A stretch of DNA of 64,000 bases from Hyaloscypha bicolor E. Taxonomy: Eukaryota > Ascomycota > Leotiomycetes > Helotiales > Hyaloscyphaceae. The stretch is from NCBI RefSeq assembly GCF_002865645.1, contig NW_020194619.1:124001-188000 (forward strand), in the 5' to 3' direction. Below, one piece after another: positions 1 to 10,899 of the stretch (the stretch's first letter is position 1; every line of letters starts with the position of its first letter). Position numbers and translations under genes: made by a program. Below the pieces are notes generated by a model. It was given only the letters and a program-made list of their open reading frames with translations. It did no database searches and was not told the origin of the DNA.

Positions 1-446
1 AACCAAAGCTGTCTTTGTATGACACTGAGAGCAGATTAGGATGGCCCTCAAATAAGAATGATCTAAGGGCCGTACCTCTCACCAGTTAGGGGTCTTCCAG
101 GTTGTTGTATCCTGCTCCAATCACACTTCTGCGCGTCCTTCCCGTCGTTCTCCAGTACAATCCTCGGTCTTGCTAATTCCCAGGGGTGATCGCGATAAAA
201 TTCCCGTCGTAATCGATCCTCTTCATACTCGATCAATTGTGGTTTAAACATCTTGCTCGGCTTGCGTGTTCGAGATTTGCGATTGGAATCCCGATGCTGG
301 ACAGGTTGGGTTCGAGTCATTATCTCTCCTGGTGGAATTGATCCGATAGTCTTGAACCATGGCGGCGCTTGACTTATGCTTTGCGACTCCAAGAGGAGAG
401 ACGCTGTCTGGAAAACCCGTGAGGGCTTCAGATTAAGTCCCCTCAT
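1..446 (-). CDS. rsm25: Mitochondrial ribosomal small-subunit protein Rsm25/mS23 (3' end outside window)
   Basis: Component of the mitochondrial small ribosomal subunit, acting in mitochondrial translation. The protein reads from the ATG at 446-444 with the family-like opening RGLNLKPSRVFQTASLLLES, then a PPW segment and the family-typical block HPWELARPRIVLENDGKDA followed by CDWSRIQQPGRPLTGE. Exon 1 is 76-446. A 51-nt intron lies at 25-75, with donor GTACGG, branch-like CCTAATC and acceptor CTCAG. Exon 2 (24-1) continues in frame as SVIQRQLWL, which fits the family and confirms the splice. The C-terminus runs off the left edge of the window. A GTG codon just before the ATG is in frame but not needed. 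The gene is divergent from the PPR gene at 767, about 320 bp away, so both probably share one promoter region. Identification is from memory of the family, not a search. Confidence 0.88.
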
Positions 447-766
447 CACTGCTCCTCTCCTGTGGCTGTAGTTTTTCGTTAGCTAAATATCTTTGGGGCC
501 TTATTGACCGTTACTTACATGCCAAATGACTACCCTGCGTGAATATTGCAGCTGCCACGGAGCCTTCGAGAATGGAGCTTGTTCGTCGAAGCTGGAACTT
601 GCCGAAAATAAATTTACAGTAGTTCCGCGACTTCGGGAATCTCAAACAACAATCAGGCTTCCTCACACCACGACTTCCACATTGCCAGAGCTTAATCGTA
701 TACATTCTCTGGGTTCAATGCCTCTGCAGCGATGGTGACATCCGGGTCAACGATGTCAGACGGCTC
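447..766. promoter_or_regulatory. Divergent intergenic region between rsm25 and the PPR gene
   Basis: About 320 bp separate two divergent start codons, so this stretch must hold both promoters and 5' leaders. A short ATG-initiated frame (526-738, 70 codons) ends 28 bp before the PPR start and could act as an upstream ORF. I see no clear TATA box. Confidence 0.45.
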
Positions 767-2584
767 ATGTCCCTCTTTTGTACCCATTACCACTCGAGCG
801 GACTTCTTCTCTCCAAGATAGCTCCACGACAGGCGCTCTCTTTCTTATACGCAGTCAGCTTGAAAAGAGACGCACACGCACTATCCAGGGGAACAGACTG
901 CCGCCAAGGTACAGCGCAGATGGTGTCGACTACCATAGGATTGGAAGCATGGTTCATCAATTCTCTGGCCAGCGCTGGCAATTGTCGCAGACACAGCACA
1001 AGGTCTACACAGGACCATTTAGCACTACAGAGGCCTTATCTGTCGACGAAGATACGGCAAAGATCCAGTCTAGATTTCCTTCGATACAAGCATGGCGAAC
1101 CCAACCCTGTACAAGAATTCAATTTTCCTGAGAATCGTACTCGAGAGGAGCTCCTGGAACTGGTGGATCAATACAGCGGAAATTCCTACACAGATCAACT
1201 ACCTTTGATTGATCTTCCAAAACTCTATCAGCCAAGCGATGGACCGCATCTTACAGTTTCCGACAAGCCTGAAGACGAATGGCCACCTCCCCATCATGCA
1301 TGGCCTGCAGATGAATCTACAAAGATCAAACTTCAGGCTCTCATGCTAGCCTTACAGGACTATTCGAAAGATCCACAAGAGATCTATCAGCTTTACAGAG
1401 CTCTTCCTGAACCTCGAGCCCCGTATCTTGAGTCTAGAATACGGCATAAAATGCTTCGGCATTTATCAATTATGGAACGCAAAGATGAGCACTCGATGCT
1501 CCGCTATCTCTCTGTTGTCGATGATATGAAGGGATCCGCCATACCATTGAGTTCTGCAGAGTGGACCAGTGCTGTTTCATTCGTTGCCCGTTATGTTCCG
1601 AGGTCAACAGAGGTCGAAGTAGAGGCTGCCCTCCACATGTGGAGGGAGATGGAGCACGTAGCAGGAGTGCGAGGAAGTGATGCTACATTCAATGTTCTAT
1701 TTGATGTTGCCTGCAAGGCTGGCAAGTTTGTCCTGGCTGAAATGATCTATAAAGAGATGGAAGCGCGCGGCTTCGAGTTCAATAGGTACCACCACGTTAG
1801 TATGATTTTCTACTACGGACTCCAAAAGAATGGCGATGGTGCTCGGGCAGCCTACAAAGCGCTTGTTGAAGCTGGTGAAATGGTGGACACTGTGGTTTTG
1901 AATGCCATGATATCTGCTTTGATTCGAGCTCATGAGCCAACTGCGGCGGAAAATGTTTACGAAAGAATGAAAAAAGCCTATTTGGAGCGGTCAGGATCGA
2001 AGCTGCAGCCTAGACGCTTCAGGGACCGTCGCCATATCACTCAAATACTGAAGGAATGGGCCCTTATCGCAAAGACGAATCCAAACATGAAGCAAGAGCT
2101 TCAAAGTCGTTCCATTATCGCCCCGGATCTAGATACCTTTCGAATTCTAGTCAACTACTTCGCTGTCGAAGCTGGAGAATTGGACAAAACGGCAAAGTTC
2201 TTGGAGGAAATGAAATGGTTCCATTTGCCGGTACACGGCGCTTTATTTAACGCGCTGCTGAAAGGATTTGCATTGCATGGGGGTGTCCGCTATACTCACT
2301 GGACTGAAAAACGGCTCGAAAGTGTGTGGAGATCCTTGCTTGAAGCATTGGATGACGGAGTTGAAGGCATTTATCTTTCGAAATGGATGGCTACTTGGGC
2401 GCTCAGGGCTTTTGCGAAGTGCTCGGGAAAGTCAAGAACCCTTGTTGCTTGGGACGAGTTGAAAAGGAAGTGGAAACCAGGGGAAGAAGATATGAGTTTC
2501 ATAATGTCAAATTTGCGTCAGATTCTTCAGAGTGCGGATACAGCGCAGACGCGCCGGGACTGGGTTCTTGGAGAACCTATGTAG
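767..2584 (+). CDS. Pentatricopeptide-repeat (PPR) protein, probably mitochondrial
   Basis: A single-exon 605-aa protein. Residues about 280-520 contain helical hairpins of PPR character, such as TFNVLFDVACKAGKFVLAEM, then VVLNAMISALIRAHEPTAAE, and later TFRILVNYFAVEAGELDKTA and LFNALLKGFALHGG. PPR proteins are alpha-solenoids that bind organellar RNA and act in processing, stability or translation of mitochondrial transcripts. The N-terminus is rich in Ser, Arg and Leu and poor in acidic residues over the first ~100 residues, consistent with an import presequence. The start at 767 is the first ATG of the open frame; a later start is possible. It diverges from the mitoribosomal gene rsm25, which fits a mitochondrial gene-expression role by context. 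The specific RNA target cannot be told from sequence. Confidence 0.8.
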   Translation: MSLFCTHYHSSGLLLSKIAPRQALSFLYAVSLKRDAHALSRGTDCRQGTAQMVSTTIGLEAWFINSLASAGNCRRHSTRSTQDHLALQRPYLSTKIRQRSSLDFLRYKHGEPNPVQEFNFPENRTREELLELVDQYSGNSYTDQLPLIDLPKLYQPSDGPHLTVSDKPEDEWPPPHHAWPADESTKIKLQALMLALQDYSKDPQEIYQLYRALPEPRAPYLESRIRHKMLRHLSIMERKDEHSMLRYLSVVDDMKGSAIPLSSAEWTSAVSFVARYVPRSTEVEVEAALHMWREMEHVAGVRGSDATFNVLFDVACKAGKFVLAEMIYKEMEARGFEFNRYHHVSMIFYYGLQKNGDGARAAYKALVEAGEMVDTVVLNAMISALIRAHEPTAAENVYERMKKAYLERSGSKLQPRRFRDRRHITQILKEWALIAKTNPNMKQELQSRSIIAPDLDTFRILVNYFAVEAGELDKTAKFLEEMKWFHLPVHGALFNALLKGFALHGGVRYTHWTEKRLESVWRSLLEALDDGVEGIYLSKWMATWALRAFAKCSGKSRTLVAWDELKRKWKPGEEDMSFIMSNLRQILQSADTAQTRRDWVLGEPM

Positions 2585-2946
2585 ATATATAATGTAGCAT
2601 ACCATGAGAGCAACTATCTCACTTAACAGGTCGAGATGTCAGTGTGGTTGTTGTTCTACCAAGGTAAAATCGATTTGGCTAGCAAATATATCCTTTCGAT
2701 AGACTATATGCAAACAGTGATCATTTCTTCACAGGCCTTAAGCTGAATCTTGTTTGTTCAAATAAAGCTCCGAGCATTCCTGAAGGCCTGCCTTCGGAAG
2801 AAGCACGTGAGCGCGCGAATCGGTTCACTGCCTGAAATGTAACCTCACGCGTCCAATGTCAACCCGGTGGACATCATTTCTGATCTTTCCACAACACAAC
2901 CCTGGCTGTACTCTTTCCCTCAAAGCTTCGAAGCCTCCTACTCAGA

Positions 2947-4853
2947 ATGGCGTCGTCTTCAAAACCATCTAAGCGCAAGCTTGATCCTAATGCGCCAGTC
3001 TCCCCTCCTCCAATTCGCCGTAAGGTCCTGTCAACTACAACACGTGCGTACACCTTCAAAAGCCTAAGAACAGCCCACTAAAACCCTGGCAGAAACGGCT
3101 GTCGCCTCTTTCTTTACCCCAACTTCACAGAAGCCCCCGGAGAGGATCGTATGGCAGGAACGAGCACCGAATGATGACACGCCCAGTACCCTCCTCGTTG
3201 GCAAATACACTCCAATTAGCGAGTCAAATTCTGCTTTAAACGATGACGGCACCGAAACAAAGAGACGAAAGGTTGCTGCGTTTGACTTCGTAAGTGATCG
3301 GGAACATTCCCACTGCCCCGTGACTGGTGCTGATAGAATAATGAAGGACTCTACCCTCATTCAGACCTCGTCCGGAAAGAAGTTCGCCTCAGATGCGCAG
3401 GACTGGAAATGGTGGCATCCTACGGTGCCTAGTACACTGAGGAAGTTGTATTTAGAAGATGAGTATGTCAAATTCCTGAAAACTTACCGCCAAACGCCGA
3501 GCACTAATATAGACATAGCTACAGAGTGGTCGTGATCAGCAATCAGGGTGGTATTTCACTAAAATCGGATACGAAGGCCCCGAAATCCAAACTCGTGTCG
3601 TTCAAGTCCAAGGTATCGGCGGTTTTCAGCCAGCTAGATATCCCTATCAGCATCTACGCAGCTATGGAGAAAGATATGTATCGGAAGCCAAGAACGGGAA
3701 TGTGGTCAGAACTTCTAGAAGACTATGATATTCGTGTTCTTGGTGGCATAGATCTCGAGAACTCTGTCTTCGTTGGTGACGCGGGTGGTCGCAACGCGAG
3801 TGAGGGGAGGCCTAAAGACTTTTCATGTTCAGACAGGTTACAACCCCGAGGCCGAGTAATACCTACACAATGCTAAGTCGACATAGGAATTTTGCTGAGA
3901 ATGTCGGCATCAAATTTCATACCCCGGAGGAGTATTTTCTCGCAGACGCACCCCGGCAATTCACCCGATCGTTCCAGCATTCGGAGTATCTCCTAAGTTC
4001 TACAACTGAAGGTACGGACACTCATCCATCATCTAACGATCGACGAATGACTCTTGTTAGTACCTAGACCTTTTGTTAAGAAGAACAACCTTGATATTGT
4101 CCTCTTTTGTGGCAGTCCAGCGGCGGGCAAATCAACCTTCTACTGGAAACAACTGGAGCCTCTCGGATATGCAAGGATCAATCAAGATCTCCTAAAAACG
4201 GTTGGTAACAAGTCCAAAATTTGAGAGCCAGTTTAACATTCGAATAGCGAGAAAAATGTATCAAGGTTGCTGGGAATTACCTAGGCGAAGGCAGGTCAGT
4301 AGCAGTAGGTACGTTCATCTCCGCCTCCTCAATAAATCTTTTCACGGCACATGCTCTGACAATCACCTCCTAGACAACACGAATGCCGATCCGGAGGTGC
4401 GAAGCAAATGGGTGGAACTCGCTGCCAGCCACTCCGTTCCCATTCGCTGTGTCCTGTTCACGGCAAGTCCAGAACTCTGCGAGCACAACGACGTTGTACG
4501 AGCTTTGAATAACGACGTATGTGATCTCCTCTTCTCAACCAATTTTGTAACTCACCTCAACGAATGTCATTGCATGCATCGGTGCAATATGGCATGTGAA
4601 GTTCGTTGTTCTAATCCGTGTTACAGATGAACCCTGAAAAACGCACCATTCTTCCCGGCATGGCGTTCAGGGGCTTCAACTCGCGATTCAAAAGACCAGA
4701 ACTGAAGGAGGGATTCCAGGATATCACGGAAGTGGCTTTCAGGGTATGTCTGTCACATGCAATCAATATAGTTGTCGAGCTGATCGATCATGATGCATGC
4801 AGTTTGATGGATCCGAAGCGGAACGTCAAATATGGGCTCGACACTGGACCTGA
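2947..4853 (+). CDS. Bifunctional polynucleotide kinase / 3'-phosphatase (PNKP), 10 exons
   Basis: DNA-repair enzyme that removes 3'-phosphates and phosphorylates 5'-OH ends so that breaks can be ligated. Exons: 2947-3043, 3093-3289, 3347-3462, 3519-3836, 3887-4011, 4061-4200, 4248-4308, 4374-4516, 4627-4743, 4803-4853, giving 454 aa. Order: short basic N-terminus (KPSKRKLD), HAD-type phosphatase with AAFDFDSTLI (DxDxT/S nucleophile motif), ISNQGG and VFVGDAGGR, then a kinase with P-loop GSPAAGKST and INQDLLK, DNTNADPEVR, and a C-terminal FDGSEAERQIWARHWT stop. Every junction keeps the frame and recreates family sequence, for example CSDR|NFAENVG. Introns are 47-110 nt. The phosphatase DxD motif is itself split by the phase-0 intron 3290-3346. 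S. pombe pnk1 has the same two-domain plan. No FHA domain is seen, as expected for fungi. Confidence 0.9.
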
Positions 4854-7800
4854 AGATCACGACAGGAATTGATGACTTGTATGGACGCCGTTGGCTGCAC
4901 GCTGTGATTTATAGGGTTCAATAATCAATCGCGGATATTATCCATCTCCATCAGAGCCAAGCCTGGAGAAAAATTTACAAGGCGCGTAACGTGTCCTCGT
5001 AAAGCGGGACAGTCTACCTTTTTCAGCATTTTGTTAACAAAGTCCGAATGGAATTGTGGGGCTGTTCCTCCACGAACTTTGTTGGGTTACTCGTTAAGAA
5101 GCGATGCGGCTGCATCACCACTTCCCCTGCCGTCAGGAACACATCTCGCCATCATCGACAGGCTTGCACGCGCAGATGCCAGACGGCACGCTGTTGTGGA
5201 GACCGTCCGGGACTGCAAAGATGACATTCAATAGTATCCCCGAGGCTTGGTCCTACGCAGCTCGAAATCCAACTGCACATCTGAATCCCATGAGTCTGCA
5301 TTGATTGACAAGGGAATAATGTCGACTTCAAGCTGAGCCTGAATAACATGCCAAAATCTCAGGGAGTCAGGTTCCCGCGAATGTGGAATTCAAACGTCAC
5401 ACGATCGGCGGATTCCTCATGACAAAAGTTTTCGCATCACTTTGGTCTTCTGGATCCCGCACTTCAAACAAAGGTGGGAGTTTTTCCCCACCCCATTGTT
5501 CTAGACCCCGTGATCCGCCACGAACTATTATCGTCGCGGAGTATCAGTGTGATAGACAAGAAGAATTTCACAGTCGGGAATTATGTTTTAACGGAGTGTT
5601 TACATCTTCACGCCTTCTGCTTTGCAGATACAAGAGTCCTCCGTCGGCCCCAGACACACTACTCGTGAAAGGCTACTGCGTCTATTCCGCCCTTGACGTG
5701 ATCGCATGATTCCAATTCCGACGAGATAGCGAAAGTTGGACCGACAAAAATGTGTTGTTATCATCACCAAGACGCCTCCTCAACGGCCGAGCAGAGCTCG
5801 GTACGCGGGAGAGGGGTTTTTCTCCTTTGGGCGATTTGTGCTGCGAGTCAGGCCAGTCAGCGCAGGCTGTTGGTGGACCGTGGAGCGTGGAGCTCACGCA
5901 AGGCAGAGAGTTCTGTCGTGTCCCTGCTGGTCCCTGGTCCTGGCCCTGGCATCAAGTACTGTGTGGTTTCCGGATTCGGGCGTTGGACAAACCGGTACAG
6001 CCAATAAGACGTCACCGCGGTGGGATAGCTGCAGGTTCCGCAGGACCGCAACGTCTTCACCAAATGGAGAGGGTGTGGTCAAGCTCTCCCACCACACCCT
6101 CTGTCCCATCACTCCGATGTGCGATGAAGTCATGCGCTGCTGCACCGATCTCTCCTCGCTCTCCCACAATCACATCGCTCTGATAATCGTGAGATGTGAC
6201 GAGGCCGGGCGGGAGGCGTGCGGGAGGGATCGATCGCTTTGACAACGTCCGTGGGATCTGAGAAGAATTGGAAGTTGGAAGTTGGAACAGCCAGAGAAGA
6301 GAGCGGCCATGTTCTTGGGGGCCAGAGAATGGTCAGCGGGATCCAAAGTAGGCGCAGGTACCCGATGGGCATGTCTCACAAGACCCAAACCCTCAAATTC
6401 CTAGCGCACGCCGTGCATTCGGATTCGTGTGCCTGTTGCTTGTCACTGACTCTGGTTCCGTTTGTCACGGGGAGCAGCCCTTCCGATGTGCGCTGCCAAC
6501 ACGTCTCCGCGCTGGCTCCATAGACCGACTTTGGAAGAGCGCAACCTTCTCGCTCTCCGGGGGGGGGGCTCCTCTTCTCCGGGCTGTGACTTGGGGACTT
6601 GGGCGAACCCGTGTCCAGTGCGTTCTTCAGTTGTCACGAATCACGACTCCTGTCAGCCCTCACTGCGACGGCGTCGGCATCATCGCACAGCATGGCAACT
6701 TGCAAGGGAAGCTACTTTAGGCGCTAGGCTCGCAGAGAATTCAGCCATCAACGGCCGGATATGGTCCACGGACCATCCCCACGACCCCTGCGTGTAAAGA
6801 CTATTTTCCACGCTATCCAATAATGGAACCCTGTTTCCCGATGTGCTGGGCCTGCTTCTGGTCCCTGGAGCTTCTTCCAAGCTCCTCGAGGGCATCCCGG
6901 CTCCTCGGCTGGGGGGGCGATTGGGGCGGAGCAGGGGAGGAAGCAAGTTGCGCCAAAAACGAACGGTCTTCATGGGTCCCAGCCTCCAGTCTCCCACAAT
7001 AATGGCGCCCTCGTGGAAGTGTGGGAGTTGGAAGACGGCCGCGGATGCTCAGTGCTCACTGTCACTGCTCACTGCTCACTGCTTACTGCTCCGAGGTCCA
7101 GAGCGTGGGTGTTGACCTTGGCTACTTGGCCCTGCCAGCAGGCCTATGCCTCTTTTGGGGGCTAGACGTCGCTGTGCCTCTTCCGAATGGGCGAGAGCTT
7201 GATTGAGAAGCGGCAGCTGTGAACTTGTTGTGCCTGTGAAGCCAAAGCTAAAGCCCGTGACTCTGAGCGCAAAGCCTGTCCTGGCGCAGTCGCCGGTCGC
7301 CGGCTGCTCCCAGTCCCAGCAGCGGCAGAGCGCGCTCATCCGCCCACATTTGCTGCGCTCCCCAGCACCCGCCAAAACATTTCAACGGTCCAGCAGCCCC
7401 AGCGCCGCCATCTGGCACCCAGGGCCATCAACATAAATCCACCACCTCGCCCAAGCCCACCTGCGTCGACCTCTGCCTGCCCTGCTGCCCTACCCCCCCC
7501 CAACTCGACGCGCTGCCAGCCCATCTGCCATTCTCGATTCCGTCTGCGTCGCATGAGCCCATTGATTCTTCACTCATTCGTCCAGCGCTGCATCGAACAC
7601 TTCATCCGATCTTGTAAGTGGTACTCGTCTCGTCTCCGAATCCAGGTCCTGTCACGGGGACCCCCCCACGCTGCACCCAAGCGAGCAGAGACTGATTGGC
7701 GTGAAAAAAAAGTACTCGCAGCATCACAACAAGCTTCACAAACCAGTAAACTCCGACCTACGTGGTTCTTTCGACGTCGAAACCCCTTTCCAGCAGAGCT

Positions 7801-7954
7801 CCGCCACGTATGAATCTGCCCGAGCTGCTCCCCTCCATCCAGCATCAACTTGTTCCCAAGCAATACGACGCGATGTTGTCCACCGCTCTATAAACTCGCG
7901 GTCTTCCTCGCACCAAACACAACACAATTGCGCAACTCGACTGAGCACAGCACC
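4854..7954. other. Long intergenic / leader region without a supported gene
   Basis: About 3.1 kb between the PNKP stop and the next start codon. It holds only short overlapping frames on both strands and none resembles a protein I know. From about 6.4 kb it becomes C/T-rich with G-runs. A short degenerate repeat of CACTGCTCACTG type lies near 7050-7092. The last ~500 bp are CT-rich with several short ATG frames and probably form the promoter and 5' leader of the gene at 7955. Confidence 0.5.
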
Positions 7955-9669
7955 ATGTCTCCCAAACTCAAGCCACTTTTACTCCCACAATTGGTGGAGG
8001 AACGAAGGAAAAGGGAGAGCATGGCTGAATCGGAGATGGATCTTTCTGCATCGACTTACACCCTGAACTCCTCCGCTTCAGACATCCCCTCGCCTGTAAC
8101 GCCCACATTTTCCGCTCGCGGGCACTTGCGATACCCAAGCTCGGCTTCTTCGCTCGAATCGTCATACCACACCTCCGTGGTGGACAGCCCATCTTCTCCT
8201 ATATTTATTGTCTCCAAGACTAGCAAACGATCACTCCCCGATGTTCAGGAAGAACCGCAGGAACGCGACGAGGATTTCGATATGTTTGATGACACTGACG
8301 AGCTCTATGAATGTCTGTGTAAGTACTGCCCGGTGCGGGGTCTGAAGCAAAATTGCGGAACGTATAGCTAATGCCTGCAATAATAATAACAGGTGATGAC
8401 CAGCACTGCTTGCACAAAGAATCTCCAATGGCGCAGAGCTCCGTACAGCTGTCTACACGGCAAGAGTTCGATTACGACTTAGCAGACGGTTTTTTTAGTG
8501 ATGGAGAATTCGCATCAAGTCCGCGACATCGAAAACGAAGGGCTGTTGAATCGCCCTTAACAGGACTCGCTTCACGGTTTGGGACAAGGTTCCCCTCGTT
8601 TTCGCGAAAATGGCGACTAAGGAAAGGTGTGAGCGCTGCGTTGATGACCGCCGACGCGCAACGAGATATTGTTGCGTCCCGAGACGCGTCCAGTCGATCC
8701 TCCTCAATCTCGAACTCAGCGGGGCAAGCATTGGACAAGACTTTTGATTCTCAGCTTCCACCAACCCCCACAAGAAGTATATTTGATAAAGCGGAAGCAA
8801 CTTCGTCGACCACCGCAATCGACATTGAGAAAGCCAACCATGACAGTGGAGAGCGTGAGGAGGGCTTCGCGACAACGCCGCTTCTCCCTCCATTGATGAT
8901 GGATGCATCAGCCAACACCAAACAAGTCTCCATGCAATCGCCTTTACAATCACCTTCAGTAGCAGAGTCTAGCGATCCCTTTTCAGGTACAGTGACGCCG
9001 ATAGATGCGGTCACAACACCTCAGTTGCCCGGAATGCCCTCACCGCCGCTTAGTACCAAACCGTCAATCTCCTCGTTCCATCGAAATACTATAATGAACC
9101 GGCCTGGTCATCTTGTTCCATCCTCTGAGATTCCACCTATCCTCATTGCGGACCCCAACGATGTTTGGGCAAACGATCTTGGACACGCCAACTTCACCAT
9201 CTATCCCGAACCTTACACGCCTGAAAGCTTTGATCTCGAGGCATGCCGTCAATTACGTGCAAATTGGGATTTGGCACGATGTAATTACACTAAGCATCTT
9301 GTACGAACCGGGGAGCACTATGGTGTTACTTCGAAGACGTACAAACTTACCGAGGAAAAATGGGCGTCGATCGATACGACTTGGAGAAAGAATAATGAAA
9401 TCACTATTAGTCGAACAGTCGACAGTGGAAGCGCTGCGTTTGCAACCCTGAAGCACACGACCTTCGGGGACTCCAACAGCAACAACATCATGACCAAAAT
9501 CCCTTCTCTCAACGATCCTCGAAGCGAAGGCAAATTTCCTCAGTTGGGAGATGAGGACATCGTTGGACCAATGGTACAAGTTACCGCTCAGCTCCAACGC
9601 ACTCCCAGCAAGAAAGCCAAATTCTTCAAATTCATTGCCGAGAAATTCCCCGTCGGATTGCGCCCATAG
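7955..9669 (+). CDS. Uncharacterised Ser/Pro-rich protein, 546 aa
   Basis: Two exons, 7955-8318 and 8393-9669, joined by a 74-nt intron with donor GTAAGT, branch-like GCTAATG and acceptor AACAG. The junction reads LYECLC|DDQHC in frame. The N-terminal two thirds are low-complexity, rich in Ser, Pro, Thr and acidic residues, with basic patches (RHRKRR, RKWRLRK). The C-terminal third is more ordered: DPNDVWANDLGHANFTIYPEPY, then EACRQLRANWDLARCNYTKHL and a helical stretch through EKWASIDTTWRKNNEI. No catalytic motif, membrane segment or signal peptide is visible. It looks like one of the many Pezizomycotina-specific proteins of unknown function, and the conserved-looking C-terminal block is probably the functional part. 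The start ATG at 7955 is the best choice because upstream frame codons lack an ATG in good context. Confidence 0.72.
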
Positions 9670-10899
9670 ATCAGCATGCCTCACGGCCGACCTGCTTTAC
9701 ACTTCTTTTGTTGATGACTTCTGTTGTTGTAACAACACCTTACGATTACCTGACGGCCGCGACTGTTTGTTGTTACCAGATACCCACGCTCCTTAGCAAG
9801 CTACGCTCCTTCCGCACAACGCGTTTTTCCTTCTTCGTCAAAACTATTGTTTATTTTTAAAGTTTACATTATATTGTGTATGGATCCGGATTCGGGACTT
9901 GGGTCTAGACTGGGTGGGTGAAATGCTCAGGAAAAGCATAGACGGAAACAGATACAAAGCGGGCGCATCTCTTGGACGGCTCAAAGGGTGTGTATTATAT
10001 GGAGATGGAGATGGAGATGGGTGGATAGAAAGAAGAATGGCGTTGGGTAGTAGGCACCCAAATTTTTCTTTTGTGTGCAATGGCGGCTATTACCTTCGAG
10101 CCTCATAGGCTTCGTATGGGAGAGCGCAGTCTTTGGTGATGGGGACGACTTTATTCACAAGAATGGTGGACATTGCGTGATACAGGCAAGCAGAGAAGCC
10201 AAGAAGAATAAACACAAGACTTAGAACAATTCTGACGGTCGATAATGCTGCGACGAGGAATTTGTCATTCGTAATGTTTTGAAGATGAGAACCATGAGGT
10301 GGCGCCTCATTCCAAAATTCCAGTTTTTCACGCTTGCTGGATCGCGATATATGTGCGGTTTGCCAAAGTGCCTTGGTGAACTGACATCGCCAAGGTGAAG
10401 AAGTTCAAGCGAATCCGAATACTTTGATATTAATATTCACGACAGATATACCGTTCCTTCATAACCATCATGAGAATTTACAAGCATCGTACTCAACCTT
10501 GAGACGGACGACCACCGAAATACCCGTCAAGAATCGGATTAGAACCCCATAATTACGTTCGAACTGAACTTTCTCTAAACATACTCTCGATGCGAGTAGA
10601 GAGGAGGCCACCTGGCCCAGCCGTTTGCACCGAGTGATGTTGTTTCTTTAATAGCGGACGGTCGGTTTCCTTGTTCAAGTCCACAAATTAACTTCGGAAG
10701 CACAAGATCCTCTTCAGCTACGGAATAATTGGATCCAGTGCTCGCGAGATGAATTCCCATCTCGGGATCCTGGAGGATAGGCTTCTCTGTGAGCTTCTTT
10801 CCCAATTTCTTTTCCGGGTCGAATTTTAGGGTCCGGAGAAGAGAACCTCGAGTCTCAAAGTTCATGTCGGCGGAGGTTTCGCCATTGGCTGTTCAAAAT
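9670..10899. other. Intergenic region downstream of the 546-aa gene and of the zinc-cluster pseudogene
   Basis: Convergent 3' space. It contains a small GGAGAT-type repeat near 10001-10020. The minus-strand stretch 10575-10865 is open for 96 codons and may be decayed C-terminal sequence of the neighbouring pseudogene, but I cannot align it to anything. No other gene is supported. Confidence 0.4.

Noticed and set aside
526..738. 70-codon ATG-initiated frame upstream of the PPR gene
   Set aside because: No family resemblance, and it lies in the short divergent promoter; at most a regulatory upstream ORF.
3347..4872. Several separate short ORFs over the PNKP locus suggesting a broken gene
   Set aside because: Short introns explain every break; the ten exons join in frame into one complete two-domain enzyme.
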